This document shows positions 44,138-53,935 of a stretch of 64,000 bases of DNA, piece by piece. Made by a program: the position numbers and the translations under genes. Position 1 is the stretch's first letter; every line of letters starts with the position of its first letter. The stretch covers positions 3,782,001 through 3,846,000 of the forward strand of contig NZ_AP018823.1 of assembly GCF_002217795.2 (NCBI RefSeq), in the 5' to 3' direction. This DNA comes from Aquitalea magnusonii (GTDB taxonomy: Bacteria > Pseudomonadota > Gammaproteobacteria > Burkholderiales > Chromobacteriaceae). The notes below the pieces were generated by a model that worked only from the letters and a program-made list of their open reading frames with translations, did not search any database and was not told the origin of the DNA.

Positions 44138-45283
44138 ATGGATAAGCAGATCGAGACGGCGAAAAGCCGCAAACGTAATCTTTTTGTCGCCACCGGCCTC
44201 ATCGCGGCGCTGGCCATCGGCTACGGTGCCTACTGGGGTCTGGTGCTCAGCCATCAGGAAAGCACCGACGATGCCTACGTCGCCGGCCACATGGTGCAGC
44301 TCACCCCGGAAATTGCCGGAACGGTGGTAAAAATCAGTGCCGAAGACACCGACCGCGTCAACAGCGGCCAGACCGTGGTGGCGTTTGACAACAGCGATGC
44401 CAAGCTGGCGTTTGAACGCGCCCGCAATGAATTTGTGCAGACCGTGCGCGAAACCCGCCAGTTGATGACCAGCACCCAGCAACTGGCCGCCCAGGTGGCC
44501 CAGCGCGAAGCCGAGCTGGGCCGCGCCCAGTCCGACCTCAAGCGCCGCGAAACCCTGGCCGGCACCGACGCCATGTCGGCCGAAGAGCTGGGCCATGCCC
44601 GTGATGCGGTGAAAACCGCCCAGGCTGCGCTGGACGCCGCGCGCGAACAGGCCAAGGCCACCAATGCGCTGGTGGGCAAGGATGTGCTGGCCAAGCAGCC
44701 CAATGTGCAGCGCGCCGCCAGCAAGCTGAAGGAAGCCTGGCTGGCGCTGCAACGTACTGAGGTGAAGGCACCGGTATCCGGCTATGTGGCTCGTCGCAAT
44801 GTGCAGGTAGGCCAGCGCGTGGCCGCCGGCACCCCGCTGATGGTGGTGGTGCCGCTGGACAGCGTATGGGTGGATGCCAACTTCAAGGAAGTACAACTGG
44901 CCAAGATCCGCATCGGCCAGGACGTGGAACTGACAGCCGACGTGTACGGCAGCAAGATCAGCTACCACGGCAAGGTACAGGGTCTGTCGGCTGGCACCGG
45001 CAGTGCCTTCTCGCTGTTGCCGGCGCAAAACGCCACCGGCAACTGGATCAAGGTGGTGCAGCGGGTGCCGGTGCGCATCCAGTTGGACCCGAAACAACTG
45101 AAGGATCATCCGCTGCGCGTCGGCCTGTCGGTGGATGCCGTGGTGGACACCAGCAAGCAGGATGGCCCCACGCTGGCACAGAGTGCGCGTGACAACCCGG
45201 TACAGGAAACCCGAGCCCTCACGCCGGACCTGAAACAGGCCGACGATCTGGTCGCCAGCCTGCTGGCTGCCAACGCCCAGTAA
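44138..45283 (+). CDS. emrA: EmrA-type membrane fusion protein (HlyD family)
   Basis: A periplasmic adaptor of 381 residues anchored by one N-terminal helix (LFVATGLIAALAIGYGAYWG, about 13-32). ESTDDAYVAGHMVQLTPEIA is the biotinyl-lipoyl-like start of HlyD/EmrA, followed by a long coiled coil (about 90-200) and VKAPVSGYVARRNVQVGQRV. It bridges the EmrB pump to the outer-membrane factor. The ATG at 44138 follows the upstream stop by 13 bases; an in-frame ATG at 44099 inside the upstream gene is unlikely. Confidence 0.92.
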   Translation: MDKQIETAKSRKRNLFVATGLIAALAIGYGAYWGLVLSHQESTDDAYVAGHMVQLTPEIAGTVVKISAEDTDRVNSGQTVVAFDNSDAKLAFERARNEFVQTVRETRQLMTSTQQLAAQVAQREAELGRAQSDLKRRETLAGTDAMSAEELGHARDAVKTAQAALDAAREQAKATNALVGKDVLAKQPNVQRAASKLKEAWLALQRTEVKAPVSGYVARRNVQVGQRVAAGTPLMVVVPLDSVWVDANFKEVQLAKIRIGQDVELTADVYGSKISYHGKVQGLSAGTGSAFSLLPAQNATGNWIKVVQRVPVRIQLDPKQLKDHPLRVGLSVDAVVDTSKQDGPTLAQSARDNPVQETRALTPDLKQADDLVASLLAANAQ

Positions 45284-45346
45284 TCCCGGCAACACGCGGT
45301 CCTGGCACAGCCAGGGCCGCGCATACCGCAGCAAGGATATTTCTTC

Positions 45347-46882
45347 ATGCAACATCCACCACTGACCGGCTCGCGCCTGGTGTGGATCACGCTGGCATTG
45401 TCGATGTCGGTGTTCATGCAGGTACTGGACACCACCATTGCCAACGTCGCGCTGCCCACCATCTCCGGCAATCTGGGCGCGGCCACCAGCCAGGGAACCT
45501 GGGTGATTACCTCGTTTGGCGTAGCCAATGCCATCGCGGTACCGCTCACCGGCTGGCTGGCCAAGCAGATTGGCGAAGTAAGGCTGTTCACCATTTCCAC
45601 CCTGCTATTCGTGCTCACCTCCTGGATGTGCGGCATGGCCAACAGCCTGGAAATGCTCATCCTGTTCCGCGTGCTGCAAGGCGCGGTGGCCGGGCCGATG
45701 ATTCCGCTGTCGCAAAGCCTGCTGATGGCCTGCTACCCGCCGGCCAAGAAGGGGTTGGCTCTGGCGCTATGGGCGATGACGGTGATTGTGGCCCCGGTAT
45801 TCGGCCCGATTCTGGGCGGGGTGATCAGCGACAACTGGCACTGGGGCTGGATTTTCTTCATCAATGTACCGGTAGGGCTGGCGGCTGCCTTCATCAGCTG
45901 GAAAATCCTCAAGGAGCGGGAAACCGACATCATCGACCTGCCCATCGACAAGCTGGGCCTGGCCCTGCTGGTGGTGGGCGTGGGTGCGCTGCAGATGATG
46001 CTGGACCGCGGCAAGGAGCTGGACTGGTTCAACTCCACCGAAATCGTGGTGCTGGCCATCGTCTCCGCCGTATCACTGATTTATCTGGTGATCTGGGAGC
46101 TGGGTGAACAACACCCGATTGTCGACCTCACCCTGTTTGCCAAACGCAACTTCACCGTCGGCACCGTGGCCATCAGCCTGGGTTTCATGCTGTACTTCGG
46201 CGCAGTGGTGCTGCTGCCCTTGATGCTGCAAACCCAGATGGGCTACACCGCCACCTGGGCCGGCCTCGCTGCCGCGCCCATCGGCATCCTGCCGGTTTTC
46301 CTGTCGCCCATCATCGGCAAGAATGCGCACCGGCTGGACATGCGCTGGCTGGTCACCATCAGCTTCAGCGTGTATGCGCTGTGCTTCTTCTGGCGTAGCA
46401 CGTTCAACGTGGAGATGAACTTTGCCTATGTGGTATGGCCGCAGTTCATCCAGGGCATCGGCGTGGCCTGCTTTTTCATGCCGCTGACCACCATCACCCT
46501 GTCCGGCCTGCGCCCGAACCAGATTGCCAGCGCCTCCAGCCTGTCCAACTTCCTGCGCATCCTGGCCGGCAGTATCGGCACCTCCATCACCACCACGCTG
46601 TGGGACCGCCGCGAAGCCTTGCACCACGCCCAGCTCACCCAGCATGTGACGCTGTACGATCAGGCCAGCCTGATGTGGTTCCGCCTGCTGGAGAGTACCG
46701 GCATGTCCACCAGCCAGCAGCAGGCCTACACCACCTTGCAAATTACCCGTCAGGGCTCACTGATTGGTGTCAACGAGGTGTTCTGGCTGTTCGGCATCAT
46801 GTTTGTCGCGCTGATTGCCCTGGTGTGGTTTGCCCGGCCACCGTTCACCTCCAGCGGTGCGGCCGACAGCGGCGCCCATTAA
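45347..46882 (+). CDS. emrB: EmrB-type drug:H+ antiporter (DHA2, 14 helices)
   Basis: A 511-residue inner-membrane exporter of the DHA2 MFS family with 14 predicted helices. Signatures: FMQVLDTTIANVALPTISGN, GTWVITSFGVANAIAVPLTG, and FRVLQGAVAGPMIPLSQSLL. EmrB pumps hydrophobic compounds and uncouplers outward with EmrA and an outer-membrane channel. Last gene of the operon, ending at a terminator 18 bases past the stop. Confidence 0.94.
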   Translation: MQHPPLTGSRLVWITLALSMSVFMQVLDTTIANVALPTISGNLGAATSQGTWVITSFGVANAIAVPLTGWLAKQIGEVRLFTISTLLFVLTSWMCGMANSLEMLILFRVLQGAVAGPMIPLSQSLLMACYPPAKKGLALALWAMTVIVAPVFGPILGGVISDNWHWGWIFFINVPVGLAAAFISWKILKERETDIIDLPIDKLGLALLVVGVGALQMMLDRGKELDWFNSTEIVVLAIVSAVSLIYLVIWELGEQHPIVDLTLFAKRNFTVGTVAISLGFMLYFGAVVLLPLMLQTQMGYTATWAGLAAAPIGILPVFLSPIIGKNAHRLDMRWLVTISFSVYALCFFWRSTFNVEMNFAYVVWPQFIQGIGVACFFMPLTTITLSGLRPNQIASASSLSNFLRILAGSIGTSITTTLWDRREALHHAQLTQHVTLYDQASLMWFRLLESTGMSTSQQQAYTTLQITRQGSLIGVNEVFWLFGIMFVALIALVWFARPPFTSSGAADSGAH

Positions 46883-46899
46883 GCCTGACTGCAACAAGC

Positions 46900-46924
46900 A
46901 AGCCCGCGCAAGCGGGCTTTATTT
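46900..46924 (+). terminator. Terminator of the emr operon
   Basis: AAGCCCGC (46900-46907), loop GCAA, GCGGGCTT (46912-46919), then TATTTAT. A textbook rho-independent terminator that also marks the left border of the sugar island. Confidence 0.9.
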
Positions 46925-46987
46925 ATCACGCCACCCTCACCTTCCATGGTCCCCTTCCCAGCTTGCTACTGTCTGCGCCGGAAAGCC

Positions 46988-47925
46988 TTAGGCATGGGGT
47001 AGTACAGGATTTTGTCCGCCCGCCGACACAGTGCTGCCATACAGGGGAAGTCTTATTTCATCCAACAACCATGTTCGAAATAATTCAAACGCAAGCTCCC
47101 CTTGCGACTGCTGTGGATAAAGCAAGTAATAAGACATACGCAGTGATACCGGGGTATCCAGCATGCGTACCAGCCTGCCGGCTGCCATATCATGATCTAC
47201 CAATATGCTTTGCCCCAGCACCAAACCCTGACCTGCCATTGCCGCCTGCAATGCCATATATGCCTCACTGAATACCGGCCCGGCCTCTGGCTCCAGATGC
47301 ATAATGCCGGCCTCGCCAAACCATTGACGCCAGGTGGGGTAATGCGCGGACGGCGGTGCGCTACGCACATGCAATAGCGTTTTGCATTGGAAATCCGGTG
47401 CCTGCTGTAATTCCACTGACATGCTTGCACTGCAAACCGGAAAAAAATCAGTCTCGGTCAACCATTCAATCTGTAAGTTCTGCCCAGAAGCAGGACTATC
47501 ATCAATACACACATCATATTGCTGGTGGTTTTGCCCCCCAAGGTGGCCAGCTCAACATTAACCTGCGGATACTGCTTGAGAAAGCGATAAAGCCGGGGAA
47601 TCAGCCATTTGGAACCAAAAGAAGGAGACACGCCAATACGCAATGTATTGGCCTCCTTGCTAAATAGTCTATCCGTCGCCTTACTCAAGGCGCGCAGCGA
47701 CTCTCGGATTCTAGGCAAATAATCCTGTCCATCTTCCGTCAAACTCAACTGATTATTCTGACGGTGAAACAATTTCTTCCCCAAAAATTCCTCAAGCAGC
47801 TTGATCTGCAAGCTGACCGCCGCATTAGTCACACACAACTCATCTGCCGCACGGCTGAAACTCAGATGACGACCCGCCGCCTCAAAGACGCGAACGGCAT
47901 TCAACGGAGGAAGGCGTTGTTTCAT
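46988..47925 (-). pseudogene. LysR regulator (GcvA-like), frameshifted
   Basis: Two reading frames together make one GcvA-like LysR regulator. The first (47925 down to 47458) has the DNA-binding domain (LPPLNAVRVFEAAGRHLSFS, DELCVTNAAVSLQIKLLEEF) and the start of the effector domain (LRIGVSPSFGSKWLIPRLY). The second (to stop 46988) has the rest, from IDDSPASGQNLQIEWLTETD to the C-terminus. The break is at a run of six C (six G on the coding strand) at 47534-47539; one more G would restore about 312 residues. It is divergent from the dgoK/araFGH operon and was probably its regulator. A real mutation, phase variation or a sequencing error would all look like this. Confidence 0.85.
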
Positions 47926-48257
47926 GGTCTTTCACTAAAAAAATGTTAACGGGCAGTAAAAATTTCTCGTTTGCGCGATTTGTCCTGATGCCGTTTCATC
48001 ATCCACACCGCACATCACCATGCAAACACCGATGAAAAAATGGATGCCCGCTATCTTTGCATTTCTCTGCTGATCCAGACACCTGACCACACAGTCACCT
48101 CAGCACACAGACTGAAGTCGCCTGACAACCCAATGCAGTTGTCCATGTCATTGAGTGACCAGCCAGATCACAAACACGACGCCGCGTTAATGCAATCGAT
48201 GGAAAGTAATAAATAAACAAGCCATCACACAGTCACGCCTTTGAGGGTAGGCAAGGA
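47926..48257. other. Intergenic control region between the LysR gene and dgoK
   Basis: A 332-base AT-rich gap between divergent genes. It should hold the promoters of both and any LysR sites. A weak inverted pair TTTCATC/GATGAAA flanks its middle, and AAGGA precedes the dgoK ATG. A 17-codon ATG frame beginning in the stretch ATGCAAACACC has no support as a gene. I see no RNA gene or mobile-element end. Confidence 0.5.
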
Positions 48258-49262
48258 ATGAATATCATCACCTTAGATACTGGCACCACCAATACCAGGA
48301 TAACTGTCTGGGAAAATGCAACTCCGGTCTATCAGGCTAGCAAGGCAGTCGGGGTAAGAAATACCGCCATTTCAGGCAATAAATCCGCCTTGGAAAATAG
48401 TGTGAAAAACACTATTGCCGAAGCGTTGCAACAAGCAGGGCTTTATCTTGCGCAAATTGATCTGATTGTCGCATCGGGCATGATTACCTCCAATGTCGGC
48501 CTTATTGAGCTAGGCCACTTAATGGCACCTGCCGGCCTGCCAGAACTGGCCAAGGGCATGGTAGAAGTCACACTGCCAAATGTATGTGCCAAACCAATAT
48601 GGTTTATTCCTGGCATACGCAATCAGATAGCCAATATTGGACTACACAATATAGAAGCCATGGATATGATGCGCGGCGAAGAAGTGGAAGTCATGGGGCT
48701 GCTCAAACGCTTGGTACTGAATACAGCGGCCGTGATTGCATTACCGGGCTCACACTCCAAGTTTGTTCATCTTGATGCCCAGCAACGTATAACCGGCTGC
48801 GTCACCACATTAGCCGGTGAATTATTACAGGTTGTTACCCAGCACACTATTCTGGCCGAAGCATTAGATGCTGACTTCGCGGATGAATTAGATATTGAAA
48901 TGCTGCTGGCCGGGGCGGCCAGTGCCAAGAATCTGGGATTGGGGCGAGCCTGCTTCATGGTACGCACGCTCAGTCAGTTTACTGTTTATCAACGTAATGC
49001 ACGGGCGAATTTTCTACTGGGTGCCATTTTGGGCGCAGATTTGCTCACACTGAGAAACAGCACCGCCATGCGCATGAATCCCAGTACACAGTTTGTCATT
49101 ACGGGCAAGCCCATGCTGCGCGAAGCACTGGCGGCACTGGTTTCAAACGATGACTTTTTCTCAGGCAAGGTCAGCATTGTCAATCAAATGCAACAGGAAA
49201 ATCTGGCCGGTTATGGTGCCATGGCCATTGCCCATGCGCGTGGTTTGCTCAACAAGCAATAA
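48258..49262 (+). CDS. dgoK: 2-Dehydro-3-deoxygalactonokinase
   Basis: A cytosolic sugar-acid kinase of 334 residues that phosphorylates 2-dehydro-3-deoxygalactonate (KDGal) to KDPGal with ATP. The DgoK fold (ASKHA class) begins ITLDTGTTNTRITVW, continues with VASGMITSNVGL, MRGEEVEVMGLL, IALPGSHSKFVHLDAQQRI and TTLAGELLQVV. Longer than E. coli DgoK (292) but with all main motifs. It is the first gene of the plus-strand sugar operon, with araF-like 61 bases downstream. Confidence 0.93.
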   Translation: MNIITLDTGTTNTRITVWENATPVYQASKAVGVRNTAISGNKSALENSVKNTIAEALQQAGLYLAQIDLIVASGMITSNVGLIELGHLMAPAGLPELAKGMVEVTLPNVCAKPIWFIPGIRNQIANIGLHNIEAMDMMRGEEVEVMGLLKRLVLNTAAVIALPGSHSKFVHLDAQQRITGCVTTLAGELLQVVTQHTILAEALDADFADELDIEMLLAGAASAKNLGLGRACFMVRTLSQFTVYQRNARANFLLGAILGADLLTLRNSTAMRMNPSTQFVITGKPMLREALAALVSNDDFFSGKVSIVNQMQQENLAGYGAMAIAHARGLLNKQ

Positions 49263-49323
49263 ACAGCAGCATCTTATTCGCGTGCGGGCAGCATCAGCTG
49301 TGCGCTTTATCAAGGAGGGGAAT

Positions 49324-50316
49324 ATGAACAAATGCGGCCACCTCAGAAAAGCCTTCCTGGTACTGGCGCTGTGCGCCAGCAGCATAGCAACAAGCAATGC
49401 TGCCACCGTGGTGAAAATTGGCTTTCTGGTTAAACAGCCAGAAGAATCCTGGTTTCAGGATGAATGGAAGTTTGCCGACATTGCGGCCAAGCAAAAAGGA
49501 TTCAAGCTAATAAAAATCGGCGTCCCCAGCGGGAGTGATGTATTAACTGCCATTGACAATCTGGGCTCACAACAGGCGCAAGGCTTCATTATTTGCGCAC
49601 CCGATGTCAAATTGGGTCCGGCCATTATTGCCAAAGCCAAACAGAATGGCTTGAAATTAATGACCGTTGATGACCGTCTGGTGGATGGCAGCGGAAAAGA
49701 AATCTCATCCATTCCACACATGGGTATATCAGCCAGCAAGATAGGTGAGCAAGTCGGTGAAGCCATCAAACAGGAAATGAAAAAGCGCGGCTGGAAGCTG
49801 GGCGAAGTCGGTGCCATCCGCATTGCCTATGACCAATTACCGACTGCCCAGGAGCGTACCAATGGCGCGATGAAAGTACTGCTGCAGGCCGGTTTGCCAC
49901 AGAAAAACATTCTCAATAGCCCGCAGACTAAAACAGACACAGAAGCGGCCTTTAACGCGGCAAATATTACCATCACCAAGAATCCGCAATTTAAAAACTG
50001 GATTGCCTTTGGGCTGAACGACGAAGCGGTGCTAGGTGCCGTGCGCGCGGCAGAAGGCAGAGGCATCAAGCCCGCAAATATGATTGGCGTAGGGATTGGC
50101 GGGAGCCAATCGGCGCTGAACGAATTTGCCAAACCAAACATCACGGGATTTTTTGGCAGTGTGCTCATCAGTCCAAAACGTCATGGCTATGAAACTGCAA
50201 TCAATATGTATGAATGGATCAGCCATAACAAGCCACCGCCGATGCTGACGCTGACCAGTGGCGCATTGATGACGCGCGAAAACCAAAAGACGCTACGCCG
50301 GGACATGGGCTTTTAA
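49324..50316 (+). CDS. araF: AraF-like periplasmic arabinose/galactose-binding protein
   Basis: A periplasmic sugar-binding protein of 330 residues. A signal peptide ends near SIATSNA (about residue 26). The mature part begins VVKIGFLVKQPEESWFQDEW, closely like E. coli AraF (KLGFLVKQPEEPWFQTEW), and LITRD-type ending becomes LMTRENQKTLRRD. E. coli AraF binds L-arabinose and also D-galactose, and the dgo enzymes around make D-galactose the likelier ligand here. AAGGAGGGG lies just before the ATG at 49324. Confidence 0.9.
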   Translation: MNKCGHLRKAFLVLALCASSIATSNAATVVKIGFLVKQPEESWFQDEWKFADIAAKQKGFKLIKIGVPSGSDVLTAIDNLGSQQAQGFIICAPDVKLGPAIIAKAKQNGLKLMTVDDRLVDGSGKEISSIPHMGISASKIGEQVGEAIKQEMKKRGWKLGEVGAIRIAYDQLPTAQERTNGAMKVLLQAGLPQKNILNSPQTKTDTEAAFNAANITITKNPQFKNWIAFGLNDEAVLGAVRAAEGRGIKPANMIGVGIGGSQSALNEFAKPNITGFFGSVLISPKRHGYETAINMYEWISHNKPPPMLTLTSGALMTRENQKTLRRDMGF

Positions 50317-50346
50317 TATTGCGAGCCATCATCAGGAGACTGGCGT

Positions 50347-51840
50347 ATGTCTGCATTCCTTGAATTTCGCCATATCAGTAAAGCCTTCCCTGGGGTACAG
50401 GCGCTGTCTGATGTGTCACTCAGCATTGCATCAGGGCAAATACATGGTTTGATGGGGGAAAATGGCGCGGGAAAATCAACACTATTAAAAATACTGAGTG
50501 GTGACTATCGGCCCGATCATGGACAGATTGTCATTCAGGGACAAGCCACCGCATTTACCTCTACCAAGGCAGCAATCAATGCCGGCATTGCCGTGATTCA
50601 CCAGGAGCTGCAAGGTGTCCCGGAGCTTAGCATCATGGACAATCTCATGCTGGGACATTTACCACATCGTGCTGGTTTTATCCAACACCGCGCAGCCATG
50701 GCATGGACTAGCAGCCAGCTTGAACACATGGGAATTGACCTTGACCTGCGTTGCAAATTGAAAACCTTGTCTATTGGTCAACGACAACTGGTGGAAATCT
50801 GCAAAGCGGTATTACGTAATGCACACGTGATTGCACTGGATGAACCGAGCAGTTCCTTATCCAGCCGTGAGACAGAGATTTTATTTGATCTGGTGAAGGC
50901 ACTACGCAAACAAGGCAAGGCGCTGATTTATATTTCGCACCGCATGGATGAAATTTTTCATTTATGTGATTGTTGCACGGTGTTTCGCGATGGACATAAG
51001 GTGGCCGATTTTCCGGAGATGGCCGGGCTGACGCGGGATGAATTGATCAGTTGCATGGTGGGACGACAAGTACAGGATATCTTTGGCTACCGCCCGCGCA
51101 AGCCTGGGGCGGTACGTTTGCGCATAGAGCATCTGCACGGCACAGGCTTGGCCGAGCCGGTGAGTTTGTCCGTTAGACAAGGAGAAATCGTCGGCTTGTT
51201 TGGCTTGGTGGGTGCCGGTCGTTCCGAATTGGCCCGCCTGATTTTTGGCGTAGCGCCAAAAAGAAGCGGCAATATCCTGATTGATGGGAAAACAGCGCAA
51301 ATCAACAGTATTGCCGATGCCATCCGGTACGGCATCGTGCTCTGCCCGGAAGATCGTAAACAAGACGGGATTATCGGCTGTCGCTCGGTTGCGGAGAACA
51401 TCAATATCAGCCGCCGTCGCAGCGGCTTGGGCTTGCTTCAGCCAGTGCATGCGCGTCGTGAGGCTGCGCTTGCCGACAACTATATTACGCGCCTGCATAT
51501 TAAAACGCCCAGCCGGGAACAGCCAATTCGGCTGCTGTCCGGAGGGAATCAACAAAAAGCCATTCTGGCCCGCTGGTTGGCCATGGATAGTTTGCACGTC
51601 TTAATTGTCGACGAGCCAACGCGCGGCATTGATGTTGGTGCCAGAAGCGAGATTTACCAATTACTTTATGAGTTAGCCGAACAGGGCTTGGCCATCTTGA
51701 TGATTTCCAGTGATCTGCCGGAAATATTGGGTGTGACTGATCGCATTCTGGTGATGAGTGCCGGCCGCCTTGTGGGTGAATTGCCGCGCGAACAGGCGAA
51801 TGAGCAAGCCGTTCTGACCTTGGCCATGCCTGCCAGATAA
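50347..51840 (+). CDS. araG: AraG-like sugar ABC transporter ATPase
   Basis: A double ATPase of 497 residues for a monosaccharide importer (CUT2 class). The first domain has GLMGENGAGKSTLLKILSGD (Walker A), LSIGQRQLVEI (signature) and VIALDEPSSSLSSRE (Walker B). The second, after about residue 250, begins with a degenerate P-loop GLFGLVGAGRSELARLIFG and has LLSGGNQQKAILARWLAM and LIVDEPTRGIDVGARSEIY. It powers the AraF-AraH import system, 30 bases after araF. Confidence 0.93.
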   Translation: MSAFLEFRHISKAFPGVQALSDVSLSIASGQIHGLMGENGAGKSTLLKILSGDYRPDHGQIVIQGQATAFTSTKAAINAGIAVIHQELQGVPELSIMDNLMLGHLPHRAGFIQHRAAMAWTSSQLEHMGIDLDLRCKLKTLSIGQRQLVEICKAVLRNAHVIALDEPSSSLSSRETEILFDLVKALRKQGKALIYISHRMDEIFHLCDCCTVFRDGHKVADFPEMAGLTRDELISCMVGRQVQDIFGYRPRKPGAVRLRIEHLHGTGLAEPVSLSVRQGEIVGLFGLVGAGRSELARLIFGVAPKRSGNILIDGKTAQINSIADAIRYGIVLCPEDRKQDGIIGCRSVAENINISRRRSGLGLLQPVHARREAALADNYITRLHIKTPSREQPIRLLSGGNQQKAILARWLAMDSLHVLIVDEPTRGIDVGARSEIYQLLYELAEQGLAILMISSDLPEILGVTDRILVMSAGRLVGELPREQANEQAVLTLAMPAR

Positions 51841-51881
51841 AACAGCCTCAGATGTGCGATTCGCAGATAAAGGAGTGTTTC

Positions 51882-52886
51882 ATGACCCCGTTGCAACCTG
51901 CATCAGAAAACCATGCCAGCATGCCGCCTCCTACCCGGCCAGACAGGATGGCCAAATTGCAGTGGCTGGAGGATTTCAGCCTGCCGCTGATCTTTGCCCT
52001 TTTATTCATCCTGCTGTCGTTGTCGGTAGATTATTTTTTTTCATGGCAAAACATGATGGGATTGGCGCTATCGGTGTCGCAAATCGGCATGGTGGCGTGC
52101 AGCATGATGTTTTGCCTGGCCTCGCGTGATTTTGATCTTTCCGTCGGTTCCATTGTCGCCTTTGCCGGCGTGCTGTGCGCCACCGTCATCAATGCCAGCG
52201 GCAGTATTACGCTTGGCATTGCCGCCAGTTTGTGCGCCGGTGCGCTGATTGGCGGCCTGAATGGTGTGGTGATCGCCAAGCTGAGAGTGAATGCCTTGAT
52301 TACTACCCTGGCCAGCATGGAAATTGTCCGCGGTTTGGCTTTTATCACCTCGGACGGACAGGCTGTCGGCGTTGCCGATATGGCATTTTTTGAACTTGGT
52401 AATGCCATCTGGCTGGGTGTGCCGCTACCGGTATGGATCGCCATACTGTGTTTCATCCTGTTTGCCGTGCTGCTTAATAAAACTGTTTATGGACGCAATA
52501 CCTTGGCCATTGGCGGTAATCCGGAAGCGGCAAGGCTGGCCGGGGTCCAGGTCAATGCCACACGCATTACCATCTTTTTGATTCAGGGCGTGATTGCGGC
52601 TTTAGCCGGCATCATTCTGGCTGCGCGCATTACCAGCGGTCAGCCCAATGCCGCTCAGGGCTTTGAATTGAATGTAATTTCTGCCTGCGTGCTGGGTGGT
52701 GTATCGCTGATGGGTGGGCGTGCCACGGTCAGTGGTGTGCTGGTGGGGGTCCTGATTATGGGTACGGTACAAAATGCAATGAATCTGCTGAATATCGATA
52801 CTTTTTATCAATATTTGGTTCGTGGTGGCATTTTGTTGACGGCAGTATTGGCGGATCAATTAAAACACCGCCATGGCGATCGCTAA
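51882..52886 (+). CDS. araH: AraH-like sugar ABC transporter permease
   Basis: A CUT2 permease of 334 residues with 9-10 predicted helices. ASRDFDLSVGSIVAFAGVL is the family's conserved cytoplasmic-loop region, with YGRNTLAIGGNPEAARLAGV the EAA-like contact for the ATPase and NVISACVLGGVSLMGGRATV later. ATG at 51882 with AAAGGAG upstream; an ATG at 51852 would add ten residues. It completes the araFGH set. Confidence 0.92.
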   Translation: MTPLQPASENHASMPPPTRPDRMAKLQWLEDFSLPLIFALLFILLSLSVDYFFSWQNMMGLALSVSQIGMVACSMMFCLASRDFDLSVGSIVAFAGVLCATVINASGSITLGIAASLCAGALIGGLNGVVIAKLRVNALITTLASMEIVRGLAFITSDGQAVGVADMAFFELGNAIWLGVPLPVWIAILCFILFAVLLNKTVYGRNTLAIGGNPEAARLAGVQVNATRITIFLIQGVIAALAGIILAARITSGQPNAAQGFELNVISACVLGGVSLMGGRATVSGVLVGVLIMGTVQNAMNLLNIDTFYQYLVRGGILLTAVLADQLKHRHGDR

Positions 52887-52896
52887 GGGGAAGCAA

Positions 52897-53802
52897 ATGG
52901 CAGAGATACATTTATTGTCCCCTACGCGCTGCACCTTGGGCGAAGGCATTCTCTGGGATGAACAGCAGGAGAAATTATGGTGGGTTGATATCCAGCAATG
53001 CATGCTGTGGAACCATCATCCAGCAAGCCAGCAAGAGCAGCACTGGGTTTTGCCGCAGCGCGTCTGTTCATTTGCCATGACCGCCACCCCTGGCGTGTTC
53101 ATCCTCGGCCTGGCCAAACAACTCGTGCGTTTTGATAGCCGCAACGGCGCACTCACCTTGCTGGCAGAAGTAGAAGCGGGGCTGCACTCCACCCGCATTA
53201 ATGATGGCCGAGTCGACCGCGCCGGCAATTTTGTGTTCGGCACCATGAACGAGCACGGCCCGGAAGCCATTGGCCATTTTTACCGCTTCACGACCAGCGG
53301 CCAATTACAGCGCTTGGCACTCCCAGCAGTCACCGTGGCCAACAGTATTGCCTTCAGCCCGGATGGCAAAACCATGTACTGCTGTGACACGCCGACACGC
53401 CGCATTCTGATGTGTGACTACGACGCAGACAGTGGTGCAGTTGACCGGCTGCGCCTGTTTGCCCAACTTGATCACACCCAGACGTCCGGCTATCCGGATG
53501 GCTCCTGCGTGGATGCGGCCGGCTGCTTGTGGAATGCCGAGTGGGGCGGACGCTGCATCACCTGCTACACCCCGGATGGACAGTTGCGGCAACGCGTGTT
53601 GCTGCCGGTTACACAAGCCACCTGCCTGACTTTTGCCGGGCCGGATCTGGATACCCTCTACGTCAGCAGCGCGCATATCGGCCTGTCTGAGCAGCAGCGG
53701 GCTAACGATGCCAATGCCGGCGCAGTTTTACAGCTCACGCTCCCCGGCCTGCGCGGCTTGCGCGAAGCACGCTACGGAGCGGCTGGCGCAAGCACTTGCT
53801 AA
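52897..53802 (+). CDS. SMP-30/gluconolactonase family sugar lactonase
   Basis: A six-bladed propeller lactonase of 301 residues. The first metal-binding Glu is in RCTLGEGILWDEQQ; DGRVDRAGNFVFGTMN carries the conserved substrate/metal residues, VANSIAFSPDGKTMYCCDTP the Asn, and GYPDGSCVDAAGCLWNAEWG the second metal Asp. It should hydrolyse the aldonolactone made by the SDR dehydrogenase to galactonate (or arabonate). ATG at 52897 with AGGGGAAG upstream; it begins 10 bases after araH. Confidence 0.88.
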   Translation: MAEIHLLSPTRCTLGEGILWDEQQEKLWWVDIQQCMLWNHHPASQQEQHWVLPQRVCSFAMTATPGVFILGLAKQLVRFDSRNGALTLLAEVEAGLHSTRINDGRVDRAGNFVFGTMNEHGPEAIGHFYRFTTSGQLQRLALPAVTVANSIAFSPDGKTMYCCDTPTRRILMCDYDADSGAVDRLRLFAQLDHTQTSGYPDGSCVDAAGCLWNAEWGGRCITCYTPDGQLRQRVLLPVTQATCLTFAGPDLDTLYVSSAHIGLSEQQRANDANAGAVLQLTLPGLRGLREARYGAAGASTC

Positions 53803-53935
53803 CAGTCGCCAGCGCAATTCTTTCCCTTAAAGCGGCTGACAAAATCGCCTGGCGTCCCTGGCGCAAGGTGGCGCAATCCAGCAGCAGGTTTTTTTAGTCG
53901 CGCTTAAGGCCAGCCATGATCCACAGCGAGCTCAT

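Noticed and set aside
42670..45355. Open frames of 515 and 467 codons on the minus strand opposite the efflux operon, and a 454-codon frame at 40554-41918
   Set aside because: They mirror the outer-membrane factor, EmrA and Bcr genes. Only the last 116 codons of the third frame (from 41568) are a real gene, arsC.
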